This document shows, piece after piece, positions 7,860-15,322 of a stretch of 64,000 bases of DNA. Source of the stretch: Streptomyces sp. CB01249 (lineage in GTDB: Bacteria; Actinomycetota; Actinomycetes; Streptomycetales; Streptomycetaceae); NCBI RefSeq assembly GCF_001905735.1, contig NZ_LISW01000002.1, forward strand, positions 310,001 to 374,000, in the 5' to 3' direction. Made by a program: the position numbers and the translations under genes. Positions within the stretch are counted from its first letter, which is position 1; every line of letters starts with the position of its first letter. Under the pieces are notes generated by a model, which saw nothing but the letters and a program-made list of their open reading frames with translations, was not told where the DNA came from and searched no databases.

Positions 7860-8888
7860 CTAGTCGCCCGTCCCGTGGGGCGTGGACGCGAACAGGTCCA
7901 TGCCGAGGGCCGCGGACAGGTAGTGGGCGACGCGCTGGCCGCGCACGCTGTTGCCCGCTTCGTCCAGGCGGGGGGAGAACACGCCGAGCCCGCCCTTGCC
8001 GGGGGTGACGGTGATGATGCCGCCGGAGACGCCGCTCTTGCCGGGCATGCCGACCTCGTACAGCCAGTCGCCACTGCGCTCGTACAGGCCCGCCGTGGCC
8101 AGCGCGGAGAGGGTGTCGCGGCAGACGACGGCGTCCACCACCTGCTCGCCGGTGAGCGGGCAGACGCCGCCGTTGGCGAGGGTGGCGCCCATGACCGCGA
8201 GGTCGCGGGCGGAGACGGTCAGGGAGCACTGCCGGGTGTAGAGGTCGGTGGTCTCGACGGGGTCCCGGGCGAGGGCGCCGTAGCTGTCGAGGAGGCGGGC
8301 GATCGACTCGTTGCGCTGGTTGGTGCCCGACTCGGAGGCGTACACCCGCTCGTCCAGGTGCAGTTCGCGGCCCGCGAAGCGGGAGAGGCCGCGCCGGATG
8401 AACTCCCAGCGTTCGTCGGTCGACGCGCCCGGCACCAGCGCGTTGGTGGCCAGGGCCCCCGCGTTGACCATGGGGTTCATCGGGCTGCCGTGGTTCAGCT
8501 CGACCGCCAGGACCGAGTTGAACGGGAGCCCCGTGCTGTTGACGCCGATCCGCTCGCGCACCGTGTCGCGCCCGAGCTCGTCGTTGACGAGGGCGAAGAC
8601 GAACGGCTTCGAGACGGACTGGATGGAGAAGGGGTGCTCCGCGTCGCCCACGGAGTACACGTTGCCGCTCACGTGCGCGACGGCGATGCCGAAGAGTTCG
8701 GGGTCGACCTCGGCGAGCTCCGGGATGTAGTCGGGGACCTGCCCCTCGCGGTCGTCCTGGAACCGCCGCCGTACGCCGTCCAGCGTCGACCGGACGGCCT
8801 CGGCCGTCGGGAGCCGCCCGGTCGAGACGGCCGCCCGCGCCGTCCGGGCGTCCGGGAGGTCCCCGGTGTTGTGGATGACGCCGGCCAT
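7860..8888 (-). CDS. glsA: Glutaminase A
   Basis: Hydrolyses L-glutamine to glutamate and ammonia in the cytoplasm. The 342-residue product shows the serine-dependent beta-lactamase-like fold: catalytic Ser-x-x-Lys in QSVSKPFVFAL (Ser91/Lys94), GNVYSVGDAEHPFSIQ, LPFNSVLAVELN, PMNPMVNAGALATNAL, and the late SGGIITVTPGKGGLGVFSPRL block. Length is slightly above the ~310-residue norm because of an N-terminal extension. The ATG at 8888 follows CAGGAGGTACGGAC, a good ribosome site. Divergent from the membrane-protein gene at 8951, with only ~60 nt for both promoters. SVSKP replaces the more common SISK. Confidence 0.93.
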   Translation of the reverse strand: MAGVIHNTGDLPDARTARAAVSTGRLPTAEAVRSTLDGVRRRFQDDREGQVPDYIPELAEVDPELFGIAVAHVSGNVYSVGDAEHPFSIQSVSKPFVFALVNDELGRDTVRERIGVNSTGLPFNSVLAVELNHGSPMNPMVNAGALATNALVPGASTDERWEFIRRGLSRFAGRELHLDERVYASESGTNQRNESIARLLDSYGALARDPVETTDLYTRQCSLTVSARDLAVMGATLANGGVCPLTGEQVVDAVVCRDTLSALATAGLYERSGDWLYEVGMPGKSGVSGGIITVTPGKGGLGVFSPRLDEAGNSVRGQRVAHYLSAALGMDLFASTPHGTGD

Positions 8889-8937
8889 GTCCGTACCTCC
8901 TGGTGCCCGCTCCGGACTTTCGGAACATTTGGGACAC

Positions 8938-8943
8938 TACACT
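8938..8943 (+). promoter_or_regulatory. -10 element (TACACT) for probably leaderless membrane-protein gene
   Basis: TACACT fits the actinobacterial TAnnnT -10 pattern and lies 7 nt before the GTG at 8951, which would put transcription start at the start codon. No Shine-Dalgarno sequence precedes that GTG, which supports a leaderless mRNA. No convincing -35 hexamer is seen. Confidence 0.4.
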
Positions 8944-8950
8944 GACGCGG

Positions 8951-9814
8951 GTGCGTCACGACGAGGAACCGGCCGCCGGTCCGGACGGCGGGAATCTGTC
9001 CGAGGGCGTGGGCCCGTTCACCACCCGGCTGACCCTGCGGGGGAGCGGCGGGGCCGAAGCCGTGTGGGAGTCCCGCAGGGCCCGCAGACGCGGGTCGCTG
9101 ACGGTGCGCCGGGCGGACGGCACCGCGCCGGTCGTCCACCGCGCCGACGCCCGGGCGCTCGCCCGGATGCGCACGCTCAACGCCGTCGCCGCGGTGACGT
9201 TCACGCTCGGCGGCCTGCTCTTCGCGGCCGGGGCGGCGCTCGCGCTCACCGGTGCGGCGGCGACAGCCGTATCGGCCACGTACTTCGGCGGCGGCCTCTT
9301 CTTCAACCTCGGGGGTTACGCGTCCCTCCTCCAGTCCGTGAACGCCCCGCGCCGCCCGGCCGGCGCGTACCGCCTGGAGACGAAGGCGTGGCGGTGGTGG
9401 AGCTACGAGCCGATGCGCATCGACTGGCTCAGCAACTTCCTGCTCTTCGCCGGCACGCTGGTCTTCGGGCTCAACCTGCTGGACTCGTTCCTCCAGGGCC
9501 TCAGCACCCAGCAGGCGGCCCGCCTGGTGTGGGCGCCGGACGTGATCGGCTGCGTGCTCTTCCTGATCTCCGGCCAGCTCGCCCTCGCCGAGGTGTGCCA
9601 CGCCCCCACGGGCGTCCGCCCGCACGACCTCGGCTGGTGGATCGTCACCGTCAACATGGCCGGCTCGGCCCTCTTCATGATCGCGGCCCTGGCGGACCTG
9701 GTCACCCCGGGCGCACACGTCCCGGTGAGCCTGACGATCTCCAACATCGGCACCCTTGCGGGCGCCCTGTGCTTCGCCGCGACGGGGGTGCTCCAGTGGT
9801 TCGAGCACCCCTGA
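8951..9814 (+). CDS. Multi-pass membrane protein (possibly YrhK-like)
   Basis: From the GTG at 8951 the product has 287 residues; an in-frame GTG at 8903 would add 16 but places the -10-like TACACT inside the gene. The N-terminal ~70 residues are hydrophilic. About seven hydrophobic segments follow (for example AAVTFTLGGLLFAAGAALAL, NFLLFAGTLVFGLNLL, DVIGCVLFLISGQLALAEV and the last near LAGALCFAATGVLQWF). The paired short helices with LFxxG signatures recall the YrhK domain, but I am not certain. Function unknown. It converges on the GNAT gene with 11 nt between stops. Confidence 0.65.
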   Translation: MRHDEEPAAGPDGGNLSEGVGPFTTRLTLRGSGGAEAVWESRRARRRGSLTVRRADGTAPVVHRADARALARMRTLNAVAAVTFTLGGLLFAAGAALALTGAAATAVSATYFGGGLFFNLGGYASLLQSVNAPRRPAGAYRLETKAWRWWSYEPMRIDWLSNFLLFAGTLVFGLNLLDSFLQGLSTQQAARLVWAPDVIGCVLFLISGQLALAEVCHAPTGVRPHDLGWWIVTVNMAGSALFMIAALADLVTPGAHVPVSLTISNIGTLAGALCFAATGVLQWFEHP

Positions 9815-9825
9815 CCGGACACCCC

Positions 9826-10236
9826 CTACGCCGTGTCCGGGTGCAGGGCGATGAGCCCCGCGTCGGTCGGGCGGAAACCGCACGCGTCGAAGTAGAAGGG
9901 GCGCAGGTGCTCCTCGAAGTCGACGTGGAGCCAGTCGCAGCCGGCCGCGCGGGCACCGTCCACCGCGGCCGCCACGAGCCCCGTGCCCGTGCCGGTGTTG
10001 CGCAGGTCCGGGGCCACCATCGTGTCGAGGACGAACGCGTGCACGCCGCCGTCCCAGGCGACGTTGACGAAGCCCACGAGCCGGTCGCCCCGCCGGGCGC
10101 AGACCCAGCCCAGGCTGTGCCGGTGCAGCCGCGTCCGCCAGTCGGTGTCGTCCCGGGCGTGCCCGAACGCCTCCGCGTGGAGCGCGTCGACGGCGCCGTT
10201 CTCGAAGTCGCCGCGCCACTCGTACGTGATCACCAT
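9826..10236 (-). CDS. GNAT family N-acetyltransferase
   Basis: A 136-residue acetyl-CoA-dependent acyltransferase, substrate unknown. The GNAT core is visible: beta strands around WVCARRGDRLVGFVNVAWDG, then VAPDLRNTGTGTGLVAAAV (residues ~74-92), the variant of the acetyl-CoA pyrophosphate-binding loop (Q/RxxGxG/A), and the C-terminal GCDWLHVDFEEHLRPFYFDA strand-turn that forms the acceptor site. Starts at ATG 10236; 10 nt separate its start from the end of the STAND gene, so the two could be co-transcribed, although the substrate gives no link. Confidence 0.85.
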   Translation of the reverse strand: MVITYEWRGDFENGAVDALHAEAFGHARDDTDWRTRLHRHSLGWVCARRGDRLVGFVNVAWDGGVHAFVLDTMVAPDLRNTGTGTGLVAAAVDGARAAGCDWLHVDFEEHLRPFYFDACGFRPTDAGLIALHPDTA

Positions 10237-10246
10237 GGGCCGCAGC

Positions 10247-12667
10247 CTAGGCCCGCGGGTCCTGCCACTCCGTCAGCAGGGAGCGGACCCTGAGCGTCCT
10301 GGGGTGGTCCGGCCCCAGGACGCGCAGTACGTCGGCGAGCAGGCTGGTGAGGGCGTCGACGGCGCCCTCCGCGTCGCCGGCCTCGCCCTGCCAGCGGGCC
10401 AGGTTCGTCCGGGTGAGGAAGGTGTTGGGGTGGTCGGGGCCCAGAATCCGCAACCGGTCCTCCATCAGCGCCGCGAACTCCGTGGCGGCCCTCGCGGCGT
10501 CCCCCGTCTCCCCGCGCCACCGCGCGACGTTGTGCCGGCTCGTGAGGGTGTGCGGGTGGTCCGGGCCGAGGACGCGCAGCCGGTCCGCCAGCAGCTCCTC
10601 GTACGCGCGCAGCGCCCCGGCGGCGTCTCCCGCCTCGCCCCGCCAGTAGGCCAGGTTCCCCCGGGTGTTGAGGGTGTTGGGGTGGTCCGGGCCCAGGACG
10701 CGCAGCCGGTCCGCCAGCAGCTCCGCGTAACCGGTGAGTGCCCCCTCGACGTCGCCCGCCATCCCGCGCCACCCGGCGACGTCCCCGCGCGTGACGAGGG
10801 TGTCCGGATGGTCGGGGCCGAGGATGCGCCGCCGGTCGTCGAGGAGTGCGGCGAAGGCGTCCGCCGCCCCCGCGGCGTCCCCCGCCTCGCCGCGCTGATA
10901 GGCCACGTTCGCCCGGGCGTTGAGGGTGTCGGGGTGGTCGGGGCCGAGCACGCGCAGCCCGTCCTCCAGGAGCGCGGCGAAGGCGGCTGCGGCCCCGGCC
11001 GCGTCCCCCGCCTCGCCCCGCCAGAAGGCGAGGTAGTGCCGGGCCCTGAGGGCGTCCGGGTGGTCGGGTCCCAGGAATCGGGCGGCGGTGGCGTGGAGTT
11101 CACGCCCGTACGCCTCCGCGGCATCGAGCTGTCCGGACTCGCCCATGCTCCGCCCGGCGCGGAAGAGCACCGGATGCACCCCGGGCGACCGGAGCGGACC
11201 GGGGGCGTGCGAGAACAGCGCGTCGGTGTTGGCCCGCAGGATCTGGGCGCGGGCGCTGTCGCGCTCCACCTCGGGCCAGGCGTCGAGCAGGGCGTCCCCG
11301 GCGGTACGGGCCAACTCCTCGTACTCGTGCGGCGGGACGGCCTCACGGGTGGCCCGCTGGACCAGCTGGTGGACGCGCACCGCCTGCCGCTCGGTGTCCG
11401 GGGTGTGGTGGACCAGGCTGAGCCGGTGCAGGACCCGGAGGGCGAGGACCGCGTCCACAGGGTCGACGCCCTCGGGGCGGTGCCCCGCGAGATGGGTGAG
11501 GGCGTGCGGACCGGCGAGGACATCGCCCGGCACACCGTTGGGGTCGAGCAGGGAGACGAGCCGCAGCATGGGGCGGGCGAGCCCGACGGGGGCGAGCAGG
11601 TCCGCGCGTTCGACGGACAGCGACCAGGCGGCGGACAGGGCGACCTCCTGGTCGTCGGGCAGCGCGCCCGCCCCGGGCATCACCTGGGTCAGCGTCCGCG
11701 CCCGGTCCGCGAGCAGGCGGCGGTAGGCGGCGCAGTCGAGGTCCGCGTCGACCAGGTACGCGGTCGCCTGGGAGAGCGCGAGGGGCAGGTGGCCCAGGTC
11801 CGACGCCAGCGCGGCGAGCCCGTCGGCGGGCTCGTGGCGGTCGTGGGCCGCCAAGGACGCGGTGAGGTGGGCGACCGCGTCCGCCTCCGTGAACAGCCCG
11901 ACCTCGATCCGGCGGCGGCCGTGCCCCACGAGGGCCGCCTCGCGGCGCCGGGTGGTGGCAAGGGTCTGCCCGTACGGACTCGCCGGTGGCCACAGGCCGC
12001 GCAGATCCGCCGGGTCGGACACGTCGTCCAGGACGACGAGCCACCGGCACGGGTCGGCACCCGCCTTGGGGTGGAGCCACGCCAGGAACGCCCGCGCCGC
12101 CTGCTCCGGATCGGCGGCGTCCGCCCGGCACAGCTCGACGCCCGCCTGCGCGTACCCCGCCACCACGGCGGAACGGCTGCGCGCCGAGATCCACACCACG
12201 ACGTCCAGCCGGCCGTTCAGCCAGGCGGTGTGGGCGTAGTCGGCGGCGAGCTGGGTCTTGCCCACCCCGCCCATGCCGGTGAGCACGGCGGTGCCCCCGC
12301 CCGCGACGGCCTCCTTCAGCCGGTCCAGCTCGGCCCGGGGCTGGAAGGACAGCGCCCGTGGCGGGACCAGGCCGACCTGGTGCGGCCAGGGGGCCGGGTC
12401 CCGGGGGCCCTGCTTCACGACCATCGTGAGCGTGTTGACGTTCAGCTCGTGGATGTAGCCCGTGTTGGCCACACCCCCGGCGGGGGCGGTCGCGTCACCG
12501 GTCCCGGACACGCTCACCGCACCGGAAGCCGGTCCCTCGGGCGTCCGCACGGGACCCGCGTAGCCGGTCACCGCCTTTCCGCCGCCCTCGGCGGTCGCCG
12601 CGCCGGTGTCGGCCGCGATGACCTCGGGCCGCGGACCGTTCGGGCCCGGCTCACTCGTAGTCGACAC
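10247..12667 (-). CDS. STAND ATPase: NB-ARC domain with C-terminal TPR repeats
   Basis: An 806-residue product from the GTG at 12667, which overlaps the preceding gene by 17 nt; frames further upstream are arginine/proline artefacts. Residues 1-~85 are a Gly/Ala-rich, low-complexity region. Walker A is GMGGVGKT (131-138) and Walker B WLVVLDDVSD (Asp214/215), followed by the TTRR sensor, winged-helix-like and helical regions typical of NB-ARC signalling ATPases. The C-terminal third holds six 42-residue TPR units, each beginning GPDHP, plus a partial seventh. Such switch proteins oligomerise on sensing a ligand, and bacterial relatives act in regulation and antiviral defence. No effector domain (nuclease, TIR, protease) is fused, so the output partner may be one of the two upstream genes. 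Confidence 0.85.
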   Translation of the reverse strand: MSTTSEPGPNGPRPEVIAADTGAATAEGGGKAVTGYAGPVRTPEGPASGAVSVSGTGDATAPAGGVANTGYIHELNVNTLTMVVKQGPRDPAPWPHQVGLVPPRALSFQPRAELDRLKEAVAGGGTAVLTGMGGVGKTQLAADYAHTAWLNGRLDVVVWISARSRSAVVAGYAQAGVELCRADAADPEQAARAFLAWLHPKAGADPCRWLVVLDDVSDPADLRGLWPPASPYGQTLATTRRREAALVGHGRRRIEVGLFTEADAVAHLTASLAAHDRHEPADGLAALASDLGHLPLALSQATAYLVDADLDCAAYRRLLADRARTLTQVMPGAGALPDDQEVALSAAWSLSVERADLLAPVGLARPMLRLVSLLDPNGVPGDVLAGPHALTHLAGHRPEGVDPVDAVLALRVLHRLSLVHHTPDTERQAVRVHQLVQRATREAVPPHEYEELARTAGDALLDAWPEVERDSARAQILRANTDALFSHAPGPLRSPGVHPVLFRAGRSMGESGQLDAAEAYGRELHATAARFLGPDHPDALRARHYLAFWRGEAGDAAGAAAAFAALLEDGLRVLGPDHPDTLNARANVAYQRGEAGDAAGAADAFAALLDDRRRILGPDHPDTLVTRGDVAGWRGMAGDVEGALTGYAELLADRLRVLGPDHPNTLNTRGNLAYWRGEAGDAAGALRAYEELLADRLRVLGPDHPHTLTSRHNVARWRGETGDAARAATEFAALMEDRLRILGPDHPNTFLTRTNLARWQGEAGDAEGAVDALTSLLADVLRVLGPDHPRTLRVRSLLTEWQDPRA
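10301..11071 (-). repeat. 126-bp tandem repeat array encoding TPR units
   Basis: Seven copies of the GPDHP codon block recur at exactly 126-bp spacing (for example TGGTC at 10305, 10431 and 11061), giving six complete 42-codon units and one partial. Nucleotide similarity between units is high, with most change in the inner helix residues, as expected from recent unequal exchange. Confidence 0.85.
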
Positions 12668-13004
12668 CGCTGACCGCCCGGCTGCCCTCGCCGGTCGCCT
12701 TCGCCTTGCCGGTGCGCCGTGCCTTCGCCGAGCCGTTGCCCCTGCCCTTGGGGCGCTTGACGCCGGTGAGGGCGGTGCCGCCGTCCTCCGCCTCGGCCTC
12801 ACCGGTGTGCGCGGCGACGTCGTCCACCTGCCCGGCGGGGCTCTGGAACAGCGCCCAGACCAGGGCCGCGATCCCGACGGCGCCCTGCACCGAGGCGCCG
12901 ACGAGCTGCCCGGAGTCGGGGCTGTCGAGCAGCCAGATCAAAGGAGTCGAAACAATTCCGGCCAGCGCCAGAACAATGACCGTGATCTTCCAGGTCCGTG
13001 ACAT
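12651..13004 (-). CDS. Small two-TM membrane protein upstream of STAND ATPase
   Basis: A 117-residue protein with an N-terminal hydrophobic helix (KITVIVLALAGIVSTPLIWLL, split here to stay short: residues ~6-25) and a second one (~36-54, GASVQGAVGIAALVWALF), then a basic cytoplasmic-type tail (KRPKGRGNGSAKARRTGKAK). I do not recognise the family. Its last 17 nt contain the GTG start of the STAND gene, so the two are translationally coupled. In STAND-based defence or signalling units a small membrane protein can be the effector or anchor; that is speculation here. Confidence 0.65.
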   Translation of the reverse strand: MSRTWKITVIVLALAGIVSTPLIWLLDSPDSGQLVGASVQGAVGIAALVWALFQSPAGQVDDVAAHTGEAEAEDGGTALTGVKRPKGRGNGSAKARRTGKAKATGEGSRAVSGVDYE

Positions 13005-13063
13005 CTCCGCCCCTCGAATGCCCCGTGGTTCCCTCGGTTATCCGTGCTGCCCGGACGGGCAGC

Positions 13064-13501
13064 TCACACGTACGCGTATGCGAATGCGCTGGCGAATGCG
13101 GAATCGCTCACCGTTCCGTTGCCGCCCCCGCCCACGCGGAAGCCGCGACCGTCGAGGGCTTTGACGGGATCGAGCACGTCACGGATGAAATGGCTGATCC
13201 AGTCGCGCCGGTCCTGGGTCTCGTACAGGGAGAAGGGCGTCAGGATCGCCAGGCTGCCCCCGGGATGTCCGACGACCCCCCAGAGCACGCGGAACTGCGC
13301 CAGGGTGCTCACGATCATGCCGTTCTCCCGGACTTCGTGATCGTCCGACAGGCGCGGAGCGGCCGCGAAGACCGCCCCCGCCGTACCGGCCGGGTCCCCG
13401 GGGCCCTGAATGGTGATGACAAGCCCGCTGGCGTCGACCAGCCGGTAAAGGGATTCGATGCGCGTGCCGTGCGCGTGAGCGCCGATGGTGAGGCTGAACA
13501 C
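13064..13501 (-). CDS. Conserved-looking protein of unknown function in STAND operon
   Basis: A 145-residue product if started at the GTG at 13501 (FSLTIGAHAHGTRIESLYRL), preceded by a purine-rich TTTGGGGGGTCACCT; a frame start 28 codons earlier looks unlikely by composition. It appears as a compact alpha/beta protein without signal peptide or membrane helix; recognisable segments are SGLVITIQGPGDPAG, MIVSTLAQFRVLWGVVGHPG and DWISHFIRDVLDPVKALDG, with a Gly- and Ala/Tyr-rich C-terminus. I do not recognise a family. It is transcribed toward the small TM gene 59 nt downstream and the STAND ATPase, and is probably the first gene of that operon. A TATGCT hexamer lies upstream at 13544-13549 on this strand. 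Confidence 0.6.
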   Translation of the reverse strand: MFSLTIGAHAHGTRIESLYRLVDASGLVITIQGPGDPAGTAGAVFAAAPRLSDDHEVRENGMIVSTLAQFRVLWGVVGHPGGSLAILTPFSLYETQDRRDWISHFIRDVLDPVKALDGRGFRVGGGGNGTVSDSAFASAFAYAYV

Positions 13502-13609
13502 AGGTGACCCCCCAAATTCCCGCAGCACCGCGGAAGTCCGCAGAGCATAGCGCCGACATGGCGCATTTCGGGGGGTTCGATGCACAACTCATCTTTATCG
13601 GGCTTGAGT

Positions 13610-14194
13610 TCAGACTCCCGGCGCCCCCCACACCGGAAACCACCGGGACAGGTCCCCTTCCACCCGGAGGTCGTCGCCCAAGGCCGCGCGGACCTGCAGT
13701 TCCAGCTGGTTGTCGCGTTTCTCGGCGCCGCCCGGAACCGGGGCGAACGGATAGAACGTGCCGCGCTTGTACAGGTACACCAGCGCCAGCGAGCGGTCCT
13801 CGCCGTCCCGGAAGGCGACCAGCGAGCACAGCAGCTGGGGGCCGAAGCCGCCGTCCTGGAGCAGGGTGTTGACCGCGTGGAGGTCGTTGACCAGCGCGGC
13901 GGTGTCCTCCGGCGGCTGGCGCGCCAGCAGCCAGGTGTAGCCGTACGGGTCGCGGCTGAACTCCACCGGGATGCCGCCGCGCCCCGTGTCCGCGTCGAGC
14001 AGTTCGCGTACGTCCTGCTGGACGCGGGCGAAGGCGGAGCCCTCCACGCCCGCGAAGCACACCGAGCCGAGGCCCGTCGGCGTGAAGCCCGTCGCGGCCT
14101 GGAGGGTCAGCGCGGCGGACGGGACGGCGAAGAGCTGGTCGAGGTCGGGGCGGACCGGCTTGCTGCGGCCCAGGATCGTGTCGAGCAGGCCCAC
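13610..14194 (-). CDS. pspAB: PspA-associated protein PspAB
   Basis: A 194-residue protein matching the actinobacterial PspAB family: starts GLLDTILGRSKPVRPDLDQL, with TLQAATGFTPTGLGSVCFAG, EFSRDPYGYTWLL, and the C-terminal ALVYLYKRGTFYPFAPV followed by DLSRWFPVWGAPGV. PspAB genes usually sit beside pspA/pspAA or, as here, beside htpX, and are taken to belong to the envelope-stress (phage-shock-like) response; the molecular activity is not established. The GTG at 14194 follows AAGGAG at a good distance. Located 43 nt downstream of htpX on the same strand, so probably co-transcribed with it. Confidence 0.88.
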   Translation of the reverse strand: MGLLDTILGRSKPVRPDLDQLFAVPSAALTLQAATGFTPTGLGSVCFAGVEGSAFARVQQDVRELLDADTGRGGIPVEFSRDPYGYTWLLARQPPEDTAALVNDLHAVNTLLQDGGFGPQLLCSLVAFRDGEDRSLALVYLYKRGTFYPFAPVPGGAEKRDNQLELQVRAALGDDLRVEGDLSRWFPVWGAPGV

Positions 14195-14237
14195 GGGGAC
14201 TCCTTACGGACGGCGGTCGGGTTCATGTCGGGCCCCT

Positions 14238-15149
14238 TCACGGGCGGGACAGGTCGGCCGAGATGCGGGCCAGCTGGTCGAGGCGCTGTTCCAGCGTCGG
14301 GTGCGTGGAGAGCAGCCGCCCGATGCTCTCCTTCGAGGCGAAGGCCGGGACGAAGTAGAAGGCGTTGTACGGCTCCGCCTTCCGCAGGTCCTCCGTCGGG
14401 ATCCGGGCCATCTGGCCGCTCACCTTGGTGAGGGCGGAGGCGAGGGCCGAGGGGCGGCCGGTGAGCAGGGCGGCCGTGCGGTCGGCGGACAGCTCCCGGT
14501 AGCGGGAGAGCACCCGGGTGAGCAGGAAGCTCAGCGCGTAGACGACCGCGCTGACCAGCGGGATGAGCAGGACCAGGATGCCGATCGGGTCGTTGCTGCG
14601 GCTGTTGCGGGCGAAGCCGCCCCACAGCGCGACCCGGGTGATGATCCCGGCCAGGACGCCCAGGAACGAGGCGATGGTCATCACGGCCACGTCCCGGTGC
14701 GCGACGTGCGACATCTCGTGCGCGAGGACGCCCTCCAGCTCCTCCGGCTCCAGTCTCCGCAGCAGCCCCGTCGTCGCGCAGACGAGCGACGACTTCTGGC
14801 TGCGCCCGGTCGCGAACGCGTTCGGCACATCGCTCTCCGCGATCGCCACACGCGGTTTCGGCATATCGGCAAGGGCGCATATCCGGTCGATCGCCCCGTG
14901 CAGTTCCGGCGCCTCGGCGGGGGAGACCTCCCGGGCGCCCATGCTGAACGCGGCGATCCGGTCGCTGAACCAGAACTGGGCGACGAACATGCCCCCGGTG
15001 AGGACGAGGATGATCGGCCAGGCCCCGCGCAGCACCGCCAGGAGCACGCCGACCAGCACCACGTACAGCAGTCCGATCAGGAACATCGTGGTCACCATGC
15101 GCGTGGTCAGACCACGGTCGGTGGCGTACCGGCTACGGGTTCCGGCCAT
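14238..15149 (-). CDS. htpX: Membrane zinc metalloprotease HtpX
   Basis: A 303-residue M48-family integral membrane protease that degrades damaged membrane proteins. Two N-terminal membrane helices (~18-40, 45-60) precede the active site HEMSH (His144, Glu145, His148), with the downstream glutamate ligand in RYRELSADR (Glu219), and two more helices between (~155-180, ~188-212). The ATG at 15149 is preceded by GGAGGTCCGC, so the longer in-frame start at 15179 is rejected. The C-terminus THPTLEQRLDQL is the usual end motif of the family. Pairs with pspAB as an envelope-quality-control unit; divergent from the P450 operon. Confidence 0.93.
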   Translation of the reverse strand: MAGTRSRYATDRGLTTRMVTTMFLIGLLYVVLVGVLLAVLRGAWPIILVLTGGMFVAQFWFSDRIAAFSMGAREVSPAEAPELHGAIDRICALADMPKPRVAIAESDVPNAFATGRSQKSSLVCATTGLLRRLEPEELEGVLAHEMSHVAHRDVAVMTIASFLGVLAGIITRVALWGGFARNSRSNDPIGILVLLIPLVSAVVYALSFLLTRVLSRYRELSADRTAALLTGRPSALASALTKVSGQMARIPTEDLRKAEPYNAFYFVPAFASKESIGRLLSTHPTLEQRLDQLARISADLSRP

Positions 15150-15253
15150 GGCGGACCTCCACTCCTCGCCTCTCTCCATGGTGCTCCTCGGCGGCCGAAA
15201 GTGGACGCCGCTGCTCCGTTCGGCGGGTATGGCCGAACATCACCTAGGCCAAG

Positions 15254-15272
15254 TAGATGCCTGAGGCATCTA
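15254..15272. promoter_or_regulatory. Perfect palindrome, probable operator of the P450 operon
   Basis: TAGATGCC-TGA-GGCATCTA: two 8-nt arms with perfect dyad symmetry and a 3-nt centre, lying 51 nt before the P450 start in the htpX-P450 divergent region. Size and symmetry fit a TetR- or MarR-type dimer site. The cognate regulator is not identifiable here; the TetR gene at 17571 is a candidate only by proximity. Confidence 0.55.
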
Positions 15273-15322
15273 GTGAGGGTGATCGGCAGGACGACCACAC
15301 CCCCCTCGTTGCGAGGTCCGTC

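Noticed and set aside
10301..11071. CRISPR or satellite array
   Set aside because: 126-bp period matches 42-residue TPR units in a coding frame.
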